DNA of 64,000 nt from Torymus aiolomorphi. Its lineage: Eukaryota > Arthropoda > Insecta > Hymenoptera > Torymidae. Below the pieces are notes generated by a model. That model did not search any database and was not told where the DNA came from. It saw nothing but the letters and a program-made list of their open reading frames with translations. Shown piece by piece: positions 33,133-45,737 of the stretch (position 1 is the stretch's first letter; each line of letters opens with the position of its first letter). Location: NCBI GenBank assembly GCA_036365515.1, contig CM070874.1:44887083-44951082 (forward strand). Direction: 5' to 3'. Position numbers and translations under genes: made by a program.

Positions 33133-33203
33133 GACTCGATAGCCTAGTGGTAAGGTGACTGCTCAATAATATAGAGATCGTGAGTTCAAATACACCCTCG
33201 GCG
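33133..33203 (+). repeat. tRNA-like SINE head, copy 1
   Basis: An A-box-like TAGCCTAGTGG and a B-box-like GAGTTCAAATAC stand at tRNA spacing, followed by a run of T. The acceptor stem does not pair well, so this is a tRNA-derived repeat, not a gene. Confidence 0.5.
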
Positions 33204-33353
33204 ATTTTTTTTTTCATAAAACTTTTTTTATATTAAAATATTAATGTTTGTCGGTAAAGTATATAATATACCAACAGTGTTCTACCTTACCACCGTAAAC
33301 ATTGAGGCCTTACGCGTGCTATTAGATACAAATTCAGCTATGAGTATACGTAC

Positions 33354-33424
33354 GTCTCGATAGCCGAGTGGTAAAGTTGCTGCTTAGTAATCTTAAAATC
33401 GTGGGTTCGTATCCATCCTTAGAC
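33354..33424 (+). repeat. tRNA-like SINE head, copy 2
   Basis: The A box is TAGCCGAGTGG and the B box GGGTTCGTATCC. The ends GTCT and AGAC pair, and a run of 13 T follows. Upstream GAGTATAC and TTCARCTRTG words match copy 1, so the two form a tandem pair 221 bp apart. A diverged true tRNA is possible but the middle of the stem is poor. Confidence 0.5.
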
Positions 33425-33534
33425 GTTTTTTTTTTTTCATGAAAACTTTTTTATTTAAATGTTCGTCTCGATGTTACTGCGCTTCTTTACTCCATTTTAT
33501 TTCATTATTGTTCAGCTGAAGACCGGTCGCCGCT

Positions 33535-34252
33535 GGCCCACAGTGGAGCAGATGAAACTATCGTAGGACAAAATTCCTCTCTGGTTGAAATCGCATCTTA
33601 TTGTAACTATTTTTTTTTTAAACCTTCCTTTTTGTAAAAGCTACAAAATGTGCTTGCAACTTTTTTCTAGTTATTGGACTATTGGGTCATGTTCAAAAAT
33701 GACAAAAAATGTATTTGAACCTAAAATTTTCCGCTCTTTTAGAATCTGAAGTCAAAAATTGACTTTCTGTGTAGCTAACTAATTTGACTTTTAAATGACC
33801 ATCAACCTGATGTGATGGGATTCCGAATTCGCATTAAGTCATCCAAAAACATCAAGATGTACTGTCCACTTTACGGAATTTGATCTTTTCTTGGTGCCTG
33901 TGTTATATGACCCAGGTTTTTAAATGGTTAAAAACAGTTTTCAAAATAGCAAAAAATTTCTCACATAGAATTTTTAAGTACCGATCACATTTCTATCATC
34001 GATATTGACTGACCCAAAACTTTTTATATGTCAACGAATTCCAAAACATTGTGTTCTACGAAAAATTTGAAATCTTTTGTCTTTTTTCAGGAAAATTCTA
34101 TATGTAGGCATTAGAAAATCAAAAAAGTTGCAAGCACATCTTGTAGCTTTTATAAAAAGCTAGGTTTAAAAAAAAATAACTTCGATACGATGCGATTTCA
34201 ACCAGAGTGGAAATTTGTCCCACGAGAGTTTCATCTGCTCCACTATGTGGCC
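33535..34252. mobile_element. Non-autonomous element with 130-bp TIRs
   Basis: The left end (AGTGGAGCAGATGAAACT, then GAAATCGCATC and GTTTAAAAAA-type words to about 33665) is the inverted partner of 34115-34252. The interior has no coding capacity. A clear target duplication was not found. Confidence 0.8.
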
Positions 34253-34323
34253 GCGCGCGCGCAAAGCCGCTGGCTGCTCGCGTCGCTTCTTGAGTCGCCG
34301 ATTCTGGAGCCGCTGAGTCAGTA

Positions 34324-34713
34324 GGGTAAGTGTGGGTACTACTGCGAACGTGGGTATTATTGTGTATGTATTACTGCTGTAGAATCTTATGGAAAATCGC
34401 AGTAATACCAGCGACGTACTTTTTGGGGTTCTGCGCATGCGCCAGCGCTCTCCCTATGCTTTAATATGGCACCGTAATACCAACGCAGTAGTTGCAGCAG
34501 CTTCGCAGTATCACCAGCAGAAAGATCTTGTTTTCAAAGTCATTTTATACATTTATTTATCAATTTTTGTTCTAAAATTGTACTTTAATCGATAGATATG
34601 ATACCTAAGTTCCGTTATCAAAAAGAATCAGCATAATTTTTTTGCATGGAGACGAAATGTATTCGTTTGAAACTAACCTGAAAAAAATACCGCCGTAGTA
34701 CCCACACTTACCC
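34324..34713. mobile_element. TA-flanked MITE, GGGTAAGTG family, copy 1
   Basis: The ends GGGTAAGTGTGGGTACTAC and its complement are flanked by TA. Internal words (CTATGCTTTAATATGGCAC, TACCAGCAG-like) recur in the copy at 60307-60810. Confidence 0.8.
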
Positions 34714-34724
34714 TATACTTTCTA

Positions 34725-34830
34725 CAGTCAAACAGCTGACCGCAGTTCTGCAGTCAGGCTTGACCGCAGAAACTATACTGACTCCAGAACCGGCCTGACT
34801 CCACAACCGGCTGACTCCAGAACCGATCTA
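34725..34830. repeat. Short tandem repeat of CTGACTCCAGAACCGG
   Basis: Three to five degenerate units of about 15-18 bp (CTGACTCCAGAACCGG, CTGACTCCACAACCGG and relatives). Confidence 0.7.
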
Positions 34831-36959
34831 GCTTATCTACTATTGTTTAACTTGTGATACGTGCCGTATGAGATATTCTCGATTCCGAAGCTTTTCACTT
34901 AGAAATTTATATAAGTATGCTTTCGAAAGACTTTTACTTTTGGTAGAAGGACAATGGTAAAATCAACAAACCGCTATAACTAAAAACGTATTATTCAGTA
35001 TTAATTATTGTAGTTGAAAACATGTCGATATATTATTCAAAAGTTTACAGCTATTTGTTACTATAGAATAGCGAGACTTCCAATGTAGCACACTGTTTTA
35101 AATGACTGTAATAATTAGACAGAATATTATTTTGAGGTTTCGGACTGATCAATCTCAAGGAAAATGCGTTCAAAATAATATGTTGGAGTTTCTAAGTGAT
35201 TATACAAGTTAAGTAATCGAAAAAATATATAAGCTAAGAACGAAGAAAAGTGATCATTTGTGAAAAAACATTTGTAAAACTGCATTAAATACATTATGTA
35301 AAAATGTAAAAACAAATACAAAATAATAAAAACAAATAAATATTATATTGTCGATTCCATAGTCTATTTTCCCGTCAAAGTACTGGATTTTCGAATTTTT
35401 ATTTTACGCTCATTGCATCGTAAGGTAGCATTTTACACACTCAAATTAGGGTGTAAAATCGAATTCTACGCATACTATTGTAAAAACCAATATTCGTAAA
35501 CAACCTTTTGATCCAGCGAAATTACCTTGCCCTACATTAATATAGGTATATTGTGACTGTCCTGTTATAGTTACGATAACAGAAAGTTTAAAAAGAATAC
35601 TCAGTACTTTAGAAAAAGTCATGCCAAAGCATGATTTCTAAAAATTTCTAAAGCAATTTCTAAAAAATGTTTTTTTAGTAGCTATATAATTGTACATTAT
35701 GTAACAAAAAATGTTTTTTTAGTAGCTATATAATTGTACATTATGTAACAATCAAGACTAAAGTCGCAGATTATTCCCGCCGGTGAGGTCACTGGCCGAC
35801 CGAAAGTATTTATCACCCAAGGGAATGATCGTCTTTATAGTCCCGTGTTACATATAGTACATTATTCCCAGCTCCATTATGACGATTTTGTAGACTCGAA
35901 AAGTTATTTGGTATTTATGTGTTATAATTTTTTTTTTGTTTTAACCAAATTTATCATAAACGTAAAAAATTGGACGATGTTACTTTTGCACTGCTTTTCA
36001 GGCTATAAAGTACCCATTATATAGTGGAGATGGGAATAAAATATATTTAATTGTGTAATGTTATCTTATTGTAGATGCTTAGCGCGAGGTAAATACTATT
36101 TTCTTATAAAATGTCGATTATCGAAATTTAAGTACTCTTAATCTTTTCAATTGAATATTTTTTTCATGTCCGAATAAAGCACTTGAAAAAATAATTCATT
36201 GCATAACATGAAATAAAATAATAATAAAAGAAATTAAAGTGATAAAACATTCTGCATTACTACCGATGCGGAAATTCTTTCAACTAGACAGCACTTGTAG
36301 TCGTGCACCTGTCTAACGTGTATGTACATAAGGGAAATCTTGTCAGGGTTAAAAGCCTTGCCGTTTCCGCTATAGCTAAACCAGTAATTATTTTCTGCAT
36401 TTTTATGATGCATGATACTTTCAGTAAAGAGAAATAATTTTAATTGAATTGCGTATGCGAAATTTGACAGATCATTTCCAATAGAATTAGTACAAAGAAG
36501 GAATACAAGCACACATTTTATACAAAACATAGCTGTTGCGATTTTAATAATAATCAATGCCATGCCTATAAATGGGATTTTCATACATCAAAACGTGATT
36601 TATAAATGTTTCATAAATCAAAATAATCTTTCATTTCTTGGAGACCCTGATGTGGTTAACCGGATTTGAGAAAAACACAAGAATTCGCTCAAGCGCAACT
36701 ATAAATTATGAATATAATAAAGCGAATTAGTACTTGAACTTTTTGTATTCCAAGTCTATTTTAACTTTCGTAGTATATATTTTGATATTAGTATATATAT
36801 ACGCATGAAAAGAAATAAAATTGCTCGCATGCAGCGTAAAAGGTAGAAGAAAATATACCTTTCTTCCGCCACTTTCTAAGAATGAAATGCGGTAAATTAT
36901 AAATGTAACTGTATTTTGCTATAAGTGTGATTCAGAAGTAAAAGTCCAGCCAAATCGAC
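34831..36959. other. AT-rich sequence, no supported gene
   Basis: Apart from the 44-bp duplication I see nothing structured. A 116-residue minus-strand frame at 36234-36584 starts with a hydrophobic run but has no recognisable domain or exon signals. Confidence 0.5.
35662..35750. repeat. Exact 44-bp tandem duplication
   Basis: A 44-bp unit containing TTTTTTTAGTAGCTATATAA is repeated twice without visible change, so it is recent. Confidence 0.9.
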
Positions 36960-37224
36960 TGCACTTTAGGAATTTGAGCAGTTCTCGATATTATCTAATA
37001 CGCGTCACTGGCCCATTAGATATAAAAAAGCCGAATTTCGGCAAAAACTACGTGCGAGTTGAACGCGACCGCGCGATTGAAAAATTCGCAGAAGGGGAGC
37101 TACGTGTGCGCTGTACTTACCTATATAGAAAAGTGACCGTAGCCTCCCCGAGACACGTGCGCTCACGCGCGGAGAAAAAGCCATCGGCGGCAGAGGCACG
37201 TCCCCGCGCTGCACTATACAGTCT

Positions 37225-37232
37225 GTATATAT
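37225..37232 (+). promoter_or_regulatory. TATA box of a host promoter
   Basis: TATATATA lies at the edge of the only strongly GC- and CpG-rich block in the window, which contains CGCGCGCGCG and GCCGCCGCCGCC. Initiator-like CTCAG or GCAGTTG words follow about 40-55 bases later. Confidence 0.5.
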
Positions 37233-37259
37233 ACATTCGCAGCGGCGCGATCGGAATCG

Positions 37260-37738
37260 ACCAATCGCTCAGCGCGCGCGCGCAGTTGGTTGCCACCGCC
37301 GCCGCCGCCGTCGCGCTCCCGCTCCCGCAATCCCGCGAGCTGCGGCCCGCGGCTCAGTTGCTGGCGAGACGCCGCGGAATCGAGCCGAGCGGGAGAGTCG
37401 CCCGCGCGCTGCCGTGTCGTGCTGCCGGCTTTTTACAAGCGCCCCCCCCCCCCCTCCCCCCGTGTTGTCGCCAGTGTCCCTCCCCCGAGTCGACGAAAGG
37501 GCCAAGTAGCTGACACTTATTGTCCGGGCAGAGGACCGCCAGCGCAGGGCTTGCGGCCAGTGCGCGAGGGCCGAGTGCTTCTAGAACTACTGCGAGGAGG
37601 GGGGCCGTCGTCCAGCTGGTCCGCCACGCGGCGGAGGATGCGCAGTCCGCTCAAGGTCGCGAGAAGGCGGCCCGCGGAGCGTTGAATGGACAGACGGGGA
37701 TCAGCTCCACCGCCGCCCGAGCCGCTCAGAAGCCGCAC
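37260..37738 (+). CDS. Candidate first exon of a host gene
   Basis: GC-rich sequence after the TATA box ends at a consensus 5' splice site (CGCAC, then GTAAGT at 37739-37744). Most of it is probably 5' UTR. The ATG at 37686 opens 17 complete codons and two bases before the donor, encoding a short Pro/Arg-rich start. The next exon is not recognisable downstream in the window, so the first intron may be long. Longer GC-driven frames in this block start at non-ATG codons or run past the donor. The gene cannot be identified. The transcription start is inferred. Confidence 0.4.
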
Positions 37739-37744
37739 GTAAGT

Positions 37745-40525
37745 TGGGACCGGACCCCGGCTCTTTCACTGCAGCGCGCGATTTTCGGCTGCTCCCTTCA
37801 CTAATTGAAAGGAGCGGCCTTTCAATCCTGCGCCCGCACTGCGAGCTGTAGAATGCAAATAAGCTAGATAATATTTCGGACCGGCTTCGTACGTGCATCG
37901 CGCGAAAGGCCCGAGAGTGGTACTTGATTTATTGCGCGAGGTGCATCGCGTTGCCAAGTCACTGATAGACCGTAATTATTGATTTCTAATGTTTCGAATA
38001 CCTTCAATTTGACAATGGAAATGGGGTTAAATCGGAAAATTCCAAAATCGGATCTCCCGGAACTTTCTAGAATTCAATTTTAGATCTGGTTTTCAAGTAA
38101 GAGTAATTTTACCGAGAAAACTAAACCAACAATACAATTTTTAATTTAAATAGTTCATTTAAAGATGTAAGTATTAACCACTGGAAGAAATTAGTGTCAA
38201 GAGGTCATGGAAATTCGGGTTTATTTACTCACGATGAAAGTAACCATTTATTTACTCTTGAAACTTTGATTAACGAGTCCGAAAAATTAGTTTTTTCTTG
38301 CGAACTTTAAGCTTCAGCAAATTCCGTCGATGAATGAATTAACTTGTTGGATGAAAATACAAACCATCCCATGATAAAGACGCAAAAGGTTCAATAGTTT
38401 ATTATTCCTCGTGCTGCGCGAATTCTGGATATTTAAGTGAGTTTGTAGGAACTGTGGCGTTATATGACGACTATACGTGAACCTCGTTATTAAAAGAAAT
38501 TCAATAAAAAAAAAAAAAAACATAAAAAATTGGCTATTCAAGTCCATTGGCTTCTCTGAATTTGGTGTAAATTTTCTACTCATAAGCTCTTAAAAAATAA
38601 TTCGATAAAACATTTCATTACTAAAAATAAAAAATTCATGTTGACATAGACGAAAATACCTACCTTTGGCCAAACAAAAAAAAATAAATAAAATGGACAA
38701 TTATATTTTACACATGAATTATTACAACATAACCAATCATCAAATAATAATCAATCACATTTATATAACGCATTTGCCGAAAACTAAATTCAATAGCTTG
38801 AATGTAATATCGTAATTATATATTTTTTAAGCATTGTCCTGAGTCACTAATGTAACTAGTTTCTTAAGAATAGCTTCCATGTATCCACTGTAGTCTATTA
38901 TTATAAAATCTATTAGGTCTATTACTGATTTTAAAGAGTGGATTTCAAGTATATAGGGTTAAAATAAATCATGCTTTTAATATTTTCTTAATAATTTTTT
39001 GCATTAACCTATATTCACAAAGTATGTATCTATGAAATTGAAAAAGTAAACAGTCATTTGTTAGTAAATGAAAAATGTACTAAAAATTTGGTTAAATTAT
39101 TACTTTTGGAAGAAAGAAATAGAATAATTTAACTACAACTATGTTTATGCAATAAAGAACTTGCTGTGAATTTAGTTTGAAAATACTGATAGATATATCC
39201 GTTGCTATCGCAATGGATTAGCACAAACCACTTTTAAGAATAACAAATTTATTAGAATCCTTCACGCGATCAATATTTACTACATAGCTCTATCGATTTA
39301 TTGTTTTACAGATGTAACCAAGCATTCTTCCTTTCTTATCCAGCGCTTTTCTATATTGAATTAATGAGAAGGCCGCGCATCACGCAATGTCGAAACTATT
39401 TTTTTTTTTATACAGGGAAACGTCAAATTGCCGGATAAAATTAGATAAAATCACCAGTGACGTAGTCGATGACTATCAATCGAAGAAGTGACTGGAACGA
39501 GTTTTTTTACTGAATCCCCATGTTTATGATTGCGCCATACGAATGTATGATGTTATTTAGAATACTTTAACTAGTGTTTACTAAATAAAATTATTTTTAA
39601 CTTACTATTCCCGAGTAAAAAATGCGTTCTTTCCTTTTTAAAAACTCTCGCTGACATATTATGATTTTCAAATGTGCAAATTGTAGCTTTCACTATATGC
39701 ACTCCTATGAAAATATTAGATAATAACAGGTTCTATGTGGGCGGGAAAGTTGTTTTATTGCCGTTCTCTATTTTAAAAAATGAATATGAAATTTTTTATA
39801 CGGATGTGAAGCAACTGACTTCGTACTGAAGATCGTCTTAACGTAAAATCGGAACCTTTGGCTTAGTTAGGTATACCCTTTTTTAAATTAAAATTTACTC
39901 AACATTTTATACAACAGTAAATCATTACAACATTTAAGTGCCTTGTTTTGCATAAACCTCAAATATTCATGAGTCAAAGTATTTCTTTTTTCGTTTTAAT
40001 TAGTAGCAACTATGCAGAATTCGGCATTGTAAAATAGTGAGGCAATAATGGTACGACTTTCACACACCTTGTGCACTTCAAAAAGTTACGAGAACATATT
40101 AAACAAGAACTTAGCAGCAATATCGTTTCTGGCTACTTTATTCAAGTACTGAGAAGCTTGAGACAAATTTGTTACAACCTGGGCGGAGCTCCATTTCTTT
40201 CAAACAGTTTAATTAACTATAATATTGTAATATTAATTAACGAACTTTGTATTATATGTAAAACAATTACAATACAATATTCGATAATACATATTTGTTT
40301 TGCTATGATCCAAAATAGAAACCCATAGTAGCGTAGTCTAGTTCTACGGCGTATCGGAGTTTTTGTCATGTTATCGCATTCGGAAAATAATCCCGGTGAA
40401 ACGCTATTCGGAAATCGGTCTTCCTGACTCATTTGACCATAGAACATTGAATTTTATCGAAAACCTTCGGCCTCTGACATACATAAATACAAAACTTTTA
40501 CAGTAAAATGCCAAGCAAAAAAAAA
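37745..40525. other. AT-rich sequence, no gene recognised
   Basis: This is probably intron or intergenic sequence downstream of the candidate first exon. No exon, RNA gene or transposon end stands out. Confidence 0.5.
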
Positions 40526-41379
40526 CCGCTGCCAATTCATTGGCACGTAGCTTCCTCAACCGTAATTTGTTGATTCCTTTAATTAATTTTTATAACAAAA
40601 TTTATAATTTTTTAAAAAATTTATTGCATAATTATAATTAAAATTCATATATGAATATTAAAAATTGTTAATTTTTAAATTTATTTATTTATTTATTATT
40701 TATTTATATCAAATTTATATAAATTTTGAGCTGATAAATAAAGTTATCATTTCAAATAGAAGTAAAATATCTATATTTTATAATAAAACAAATAGCTATC
40801 GCGGTTGTTTTGTTATTAACAAAAACGTGTTTTTTTTTATTTCATAATTCATATTTTTTAAGAAAAAAAAAATTGATAGCTATCATTGTTCTTTTGTTAT
40901 TAATAAAAACGTGTTTTTTTAAAAAAGTTCATAACTCACAAATAAATTATAATAATGCAGAATATAATGCATTCATAATGTATAATTCATAATTATAATA
41001 GATTATAATAGATATAATTTTTAAACATTTTAATTCATTTTGTTGGTTGGTTTTTAAAAATTAAAAAAAATCATCGAATGCCTACTCAATGACGTTTCCT
41101 CATTCCACACCACCTAGCGGTAGATATCACTGCGCGTTTTTTTAAAATAAAATATAAATCTTTTTTAATTTAGAGATTAAATTATTTTTTGTAACACATG
41201 AATGATTTTCTGCGTTTTCCTAAATAAAAATATGTTCTAAAAAGTGACTTTTTTTACCTATCGTGTAAAGAAATTCATTCTCTCCCTCTGCTCTAAAATT
41301 ATGTAAAATCGCGAAAATGAATTTAGCCTTGCTTTTTAGGTTCAAAAACGCATAAAATGGAGTTCTGAGTTTAAAAAAA

Positions 41380-42135
41380 AAAACACGTTTTTGTTTTTGA
41401 TGATAACTAAAGAACCGTGATAGATAGAAAATTAATTTTTTTTAGAAAATACAGGTATTTTAATTCTCTTTCGAATGCTACCCACCCCATTCAGATACAT
41501 AGAGCCGTTCTCGAGAAATTACGATTTTTAAAAAATGTCAAAAAATTTTTAACCTCAAATATCTCTGAAATTTATGGACCAATCATTTTGCCCAAAGAAC
41601 TCGACCGAGAACTATAAAAAATCTACCTCTAAAAGGAATTTTGAAGCCATTAAGTCAATTTTACTCTTGTAATCGTTGGACATACAAAACTGATTTTTTC
41701 ATTTTTCAATTTTTTACTCAAAATCTAGCCTACAGAATGTATTCAAATTTTAACAGATTATAGCTATTTATATTCTGTATTATCACGATTTTTCTCAAAA
41801 AAATTGACCGTTAAGTTTAGGAGTTATAAGCTTCTAAATAAAAAATACGTTTTTGTTAATAACAAAAGAACCGTGATAGCTAGAAACTTTTTTTTTTTAG
41901 AAAATATAGGTATTTTAATTCTCTTTCGAACGCTACCCATCAGATTCGAATAACTCGATCCTATCATTAAAAAAAATCAAAAAACAGTTTTGAGAAAATC
42001 GAAAATTTGAAAAAAACAAAAACGCATCGCCCCAATAAAAAAATGGATTTTTGACCCGCCATCACGCAAAAAAAAAACAAAAAAAATGAGACCTGTCCGG
42101 TCAAAATCGACTGAGTAGAAGCTGAGATCCAGGCG

Positions 42136-42215
<80 letters not shown>

Positions 42216-43700
42216 TCCATACAGACATTTTTCAAAAACCATGTATTTTGATTCCTAACACCTCGGAACACAATTATAACATGTTTTTACAACTCAAAAA
42301 TTTACTATCACAAAGCTTCCTCTAGGAGGAAGCAAAAATAAATAAAAGTTAAAATGCTTTTAAAAGCTTAAGCACTCGGGTAAAATATTTCTCTGAATGA
42401 AAATCTCTATCAAAAATCTACTAACATTCACAAAAATGTTATGAACTGCAAGACTAATAAATAATTCAAAATAAATTGAATAATTAACCATTTAATGTTT
42501 GAATATAAAGATAAATAAAGTGTATCGAAATAAAGAAACACTTTTTTTATACAAATATTCAATATTTACACGTTAGTGTATAAATAATCCTTTTAAAATA
42601 AAAGTATTGTTTTTTAAATATTACATTTACTCAATTAAAGAAATTTAAAGAAAAAATTAATAAAACTTACACGTTACAAGGCGTAATTTATTCTACTCGT
42701 GCGAATTATCTACATATATTTTTATTCTTGTTATTGAAGCCCGGTATGTGTTTCAAGCTTCTAAGGATCAGCGCCTAAGGCTTTATGTCTTATATAACAT
42801 AATGTCATAGGCACTAAAAAGTTAATCTTACTTTCGTTTCTTCACTGTCAATAAAGTACGACACTAATTTCAAGCATTTAAATTAAAACTTTAATGCGTT
42901 ATATATTTCGCGCAATCGCTACGTTCTGTTTTCTAATGTACATTATATGGCAGCTCTGTAATATACAAGCGTATAAAATTGTTAAACTCTGTACTCTGTT
43001 ACATACTCGTTAAATTAATCAATTTATCTACAAAAATTTTAATGGTTAATAAACAAATTGAAAAATGCGATATCATGTTCATGCGTTATGGTAAATTGTT
43101 GAATAAGAAAAAATGAAGTAATGCATGGTTAAAAAAAGAAAATTTATTTCCTTCAAGTTAACTACAGTGATACTCTAAAAATGCTAGAAATGGCTGAACC
43201 AATGGAAAAAAAAGTCCCAAAGTCAACGACATAAACACGGATTTCAGCTTTATTGGTAAAAGATACATTTCAAATGATCGCGTTTATAGTTTGGCGCACA
43301 GTTAATTTCGAATTTTTTATTTTCTCAAAGTTTATTTTTGCTTTTTTTTTTTAATGATAAGATCGAGATATTTGAATCGAATGAATAGCATTCGAAAGAG
43401 CATTAAAATATCTATATTTTCTAAAAAAAAAAATTTCTCTAGCTATACGGTTCTTTTGTTATTAACAAAAATGTATTTTTTTAAAAAAGCTTATAAGTCT
43501 TAAACTAAACGGTCAATTTTCTTGAGAAAAATCATGACAATGCAGAATACAAATAGCTGTAATCTGTAAAAATTTGAATTCATTTTGTCGACTAGTTTTT
43601 GAGAAAAAAATTTTCTCAAAAGTCTTTCATTTCTAATGTGAAGTCTTTCATTTCTCAGAAGTATTTCATTTCTAATGTGAAAAAAATGAGTTTTGTATAT
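41380..43700. repeat. Internal inverted repeats of the 5.4-kb element
   Basis: A module with GTTAATAACAAAAGAACCGTGATAGCTAGAAA and GGTATTTTAATTCTCTTTCGAA lies at about 41380-41480 and again at 41790-41990. It is inverted at about 43320-43540, and a related forward piece occurs at 40790-40990. Confidence 0.7.
42139..42210. repeat. (AC)n microsatellite
   Basis: About 36 uninterrupted AC units. Confidence 0.97.
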
Positions 43701-43799
43701 CCAACGATTACGGGAGTAAAATTGACTTAATCGCTTTGAAATTCCTTGTAGCGGTAGATTTTTAATAGTTCTCGGTCGAGTTCTTTGGGCAAAATGATT

Positions 43800-44545
43800 A
43801 GACCAGAAATTTCAAAAATATTTTAGGTTAAAATTTTTTTAACCTTATTTTCAAATCGTAATTTCTCGAGAACGGCTCCATGTATCATCTCCAAATTTAT
43901 AGACAATATATTGTATGTGATATAGACAATATGTGCGTGAATTTTCATCACTATCGAACGATCACTTTTTGAAATATTTGATTTTGAAAATCTTCGTATT
44001 TTACAAAGTTATTTTTTTTATCGCATGATAACTAGAGAAAACAAAAATTGGTTTAATCATGTTGAAATTTTGTGGAGATGTAGAGTCTATTTATTATCGT
44101 ATAAGTCCTTTAGGTAAAAGAATTTTCTCATTATTTTTAGAGATATTTAAGGTTAAAATTCTTTTGTGGTTTTTTTCAAAATCGTAATTTCTCAATGACG
44201 ACTTAATTATCAGCTTGAAATTTATAGACTATTTTGTATGCAATATAGGTAATACCTGTGTAAAATTTCATCCAGATTATATGGTTACTTTTTGAGATGT
44301 TTGATATTTAAAATTTTAGTCTTTTTGAAAATGTCTTTCTTTGTTATCGCACAATATAACTACATTAAAATTTTTTTAATTCTTTGAAATTTGGTGGAGA
44401 TGTAGAGTTTGTATATTATTTATTAGAAAAGTTCTTAGAGAAAAAGAATTCGTTTATGAATTTCAGAGATATTTGAGGTTAAAACTATTTTAGCCCTCTT
44501 TTAAAATCGTAATTATTCGGGAACGCATTTATGTATACTAGAAAA
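43800..44545. repeat. Tandem repeat, period about 325 bp
   Basis: AAATCGTAATT with TCTC or TTCGG recurs at about 43853, 44182 and 44505. Each is preceded by TTTNAGGTTAAAA and accompanied by GTGGAGATGTAGAGT in the units. Diverged. Confidence 0.75.
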
Positions 44546-44828
44546 TGGAAATGACATGCGCTATGCGCTATGCGCCGATGCACGCATGCTGTATACCTGC
44601 TTTTGTTTTGTTATAGCCATTTACTATTTTTAAGGTTAGAACCTTTTTCTTACATCGGAAATTCCAGAAATAGCACACAAATACGGACAGGCATACTACT
44701 AGAGACAAGTACGCTATGTGTGAAATTTCACAAAGAAAATATAATTTGAAGTAAAGGTTATTTAGGAATTTTAATTTATTTTATTTATTTTTCACACATA
44801 ATTTAAAAAAAATAGTACATTACGATAC

Positions 44829-44928
44829 GTGGGCCGGAAATTGGATTTCCGGGCCGTGCGTGGTATGACGCCCGAGGCGAAGCCGAGGGCGTCATGACGC
44901 ACGGCCAGGGCATCCAATTTCCGGTCCA
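44829..44928. repeat. GC-rich 100-bp hairpin with CGAGGCGAAGCCGAGG loop region
   Basis: The arms (TGGGCCGGAAATTGGAT, then GGGCCGTGCGT, then ATGACGCC) pair with the complement on the right almost without mismatch. The centre is CGAGGCGAAGCCGAG. The same GGCCGAGGCGAAGCCGAGG word recurs at about 45211-45229. The surrounding DNA is strongly AT-rich, so this stands out. Confidence 0.85.
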
Positions 44929-44942
44929 AGTATTGTATACTA

Positions 44943-45737
44943 TTTTTCTTACTCCCCGGCCGAAAGTACGTTCTGTAATTGTTAAATAATTGATAAAATT
45001 GCGTTGTCGTCTGCTAGCTGTGTTTGAGACGTTTGAGTGTTAGTTTTTCTTTCGACCCGCTCGATAGTACTGCCTCTGTCGGCCGCTTTGGGTAGCTCAG
45101 TCGATATTACCGACCGTTTTTTCTTTCGACCCGGCGTGGAGAGCTGGTTTTTGGCCGTCTGCTACTTTCGCTGTTACAGAGATGGTTTGATGCCCGCCCG
45201 ACATTTGCAAGGCCGAGGCGAAGCCGAGGTTTTGCTGGTCGGGGCGGGCACCAGAAACACATTCATTAAAAAAAGACAACACCACTTTTTATTTCAACTA
45301 ACTCTTTTTTCTCGTCACAAGTGTACTTTCATCTGTCTATTTCGTACGTGTCTAACCTTCACACCACACAAACATATTTCTTCGAACGCTTCCGTCCGTA
45401 CGTTTACTTAATTGTTTCTACACGACTCGAAAGTACGTGTAGGAAACAAGAGGAAAAAACAATGACCACGATCAAACAACACCACTTTTTATTTCATTTA
45501 ACTCTTTTTTGTCGTCACCTGTGCACTTTCCTCTGTTTATTTCGTACGTGTCTAACCTTCACACCGCACAAACATCTTTCGTCAGACATGCGCGCGGGCG
45601 CTCAAGCGCCGCGGGTCAGGAAATTTCGGCAGCCAATCAGAGCGCGCGGTTGGTCTAAAATAGGATGCGAAAGTTTCTCTTTCGGCCCGGAGATGCGGGC
45701 CGAAAGTACGTACTTTCGGGTGGGCGAGTAAGAAAAA
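44943..45737. mobile_element. Nested 0.8-kb MITE-like element
   Basis: Both ends read TTTTTCTTACTC, then SCC, then CCGAAAGTACGT inward. Inside is a direct repeat of about 110 bp (about 45275-45385 and 45473-45585) containing ACACCACTTTTTATTTC, CTCGTCAC or GTCGTCAC, and TTTCGTACGTGTCTAACCTT. The two similar open frames here come from that repeat. Confidence 0.75.

Noticed and set aside
33354..33424. Functional tRNA gene
   Set aside because: Pol III boxes are good but the cloverleaf stems pair poorly, and a second copy lies in tandem, which fits a SINE better.
36234..36584. 116-codon minus-strand frame with a hydrophobic start
   Set aside because: AT-rich context, no splice signals, no recognisable family; kept only as a note in the intergenic entry.
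37290..37804. Long GC-rich frames in the promoter block
   Set aside because: They start at non-ATG codons or run through the consensus splice donor. High GC makes long open frames by chance.
45037..45731. Two similar 124- and 136-codon frames
   Set aside because: The similarity comes from a direct repeat inside a small TIR element; composition is not protein-like.
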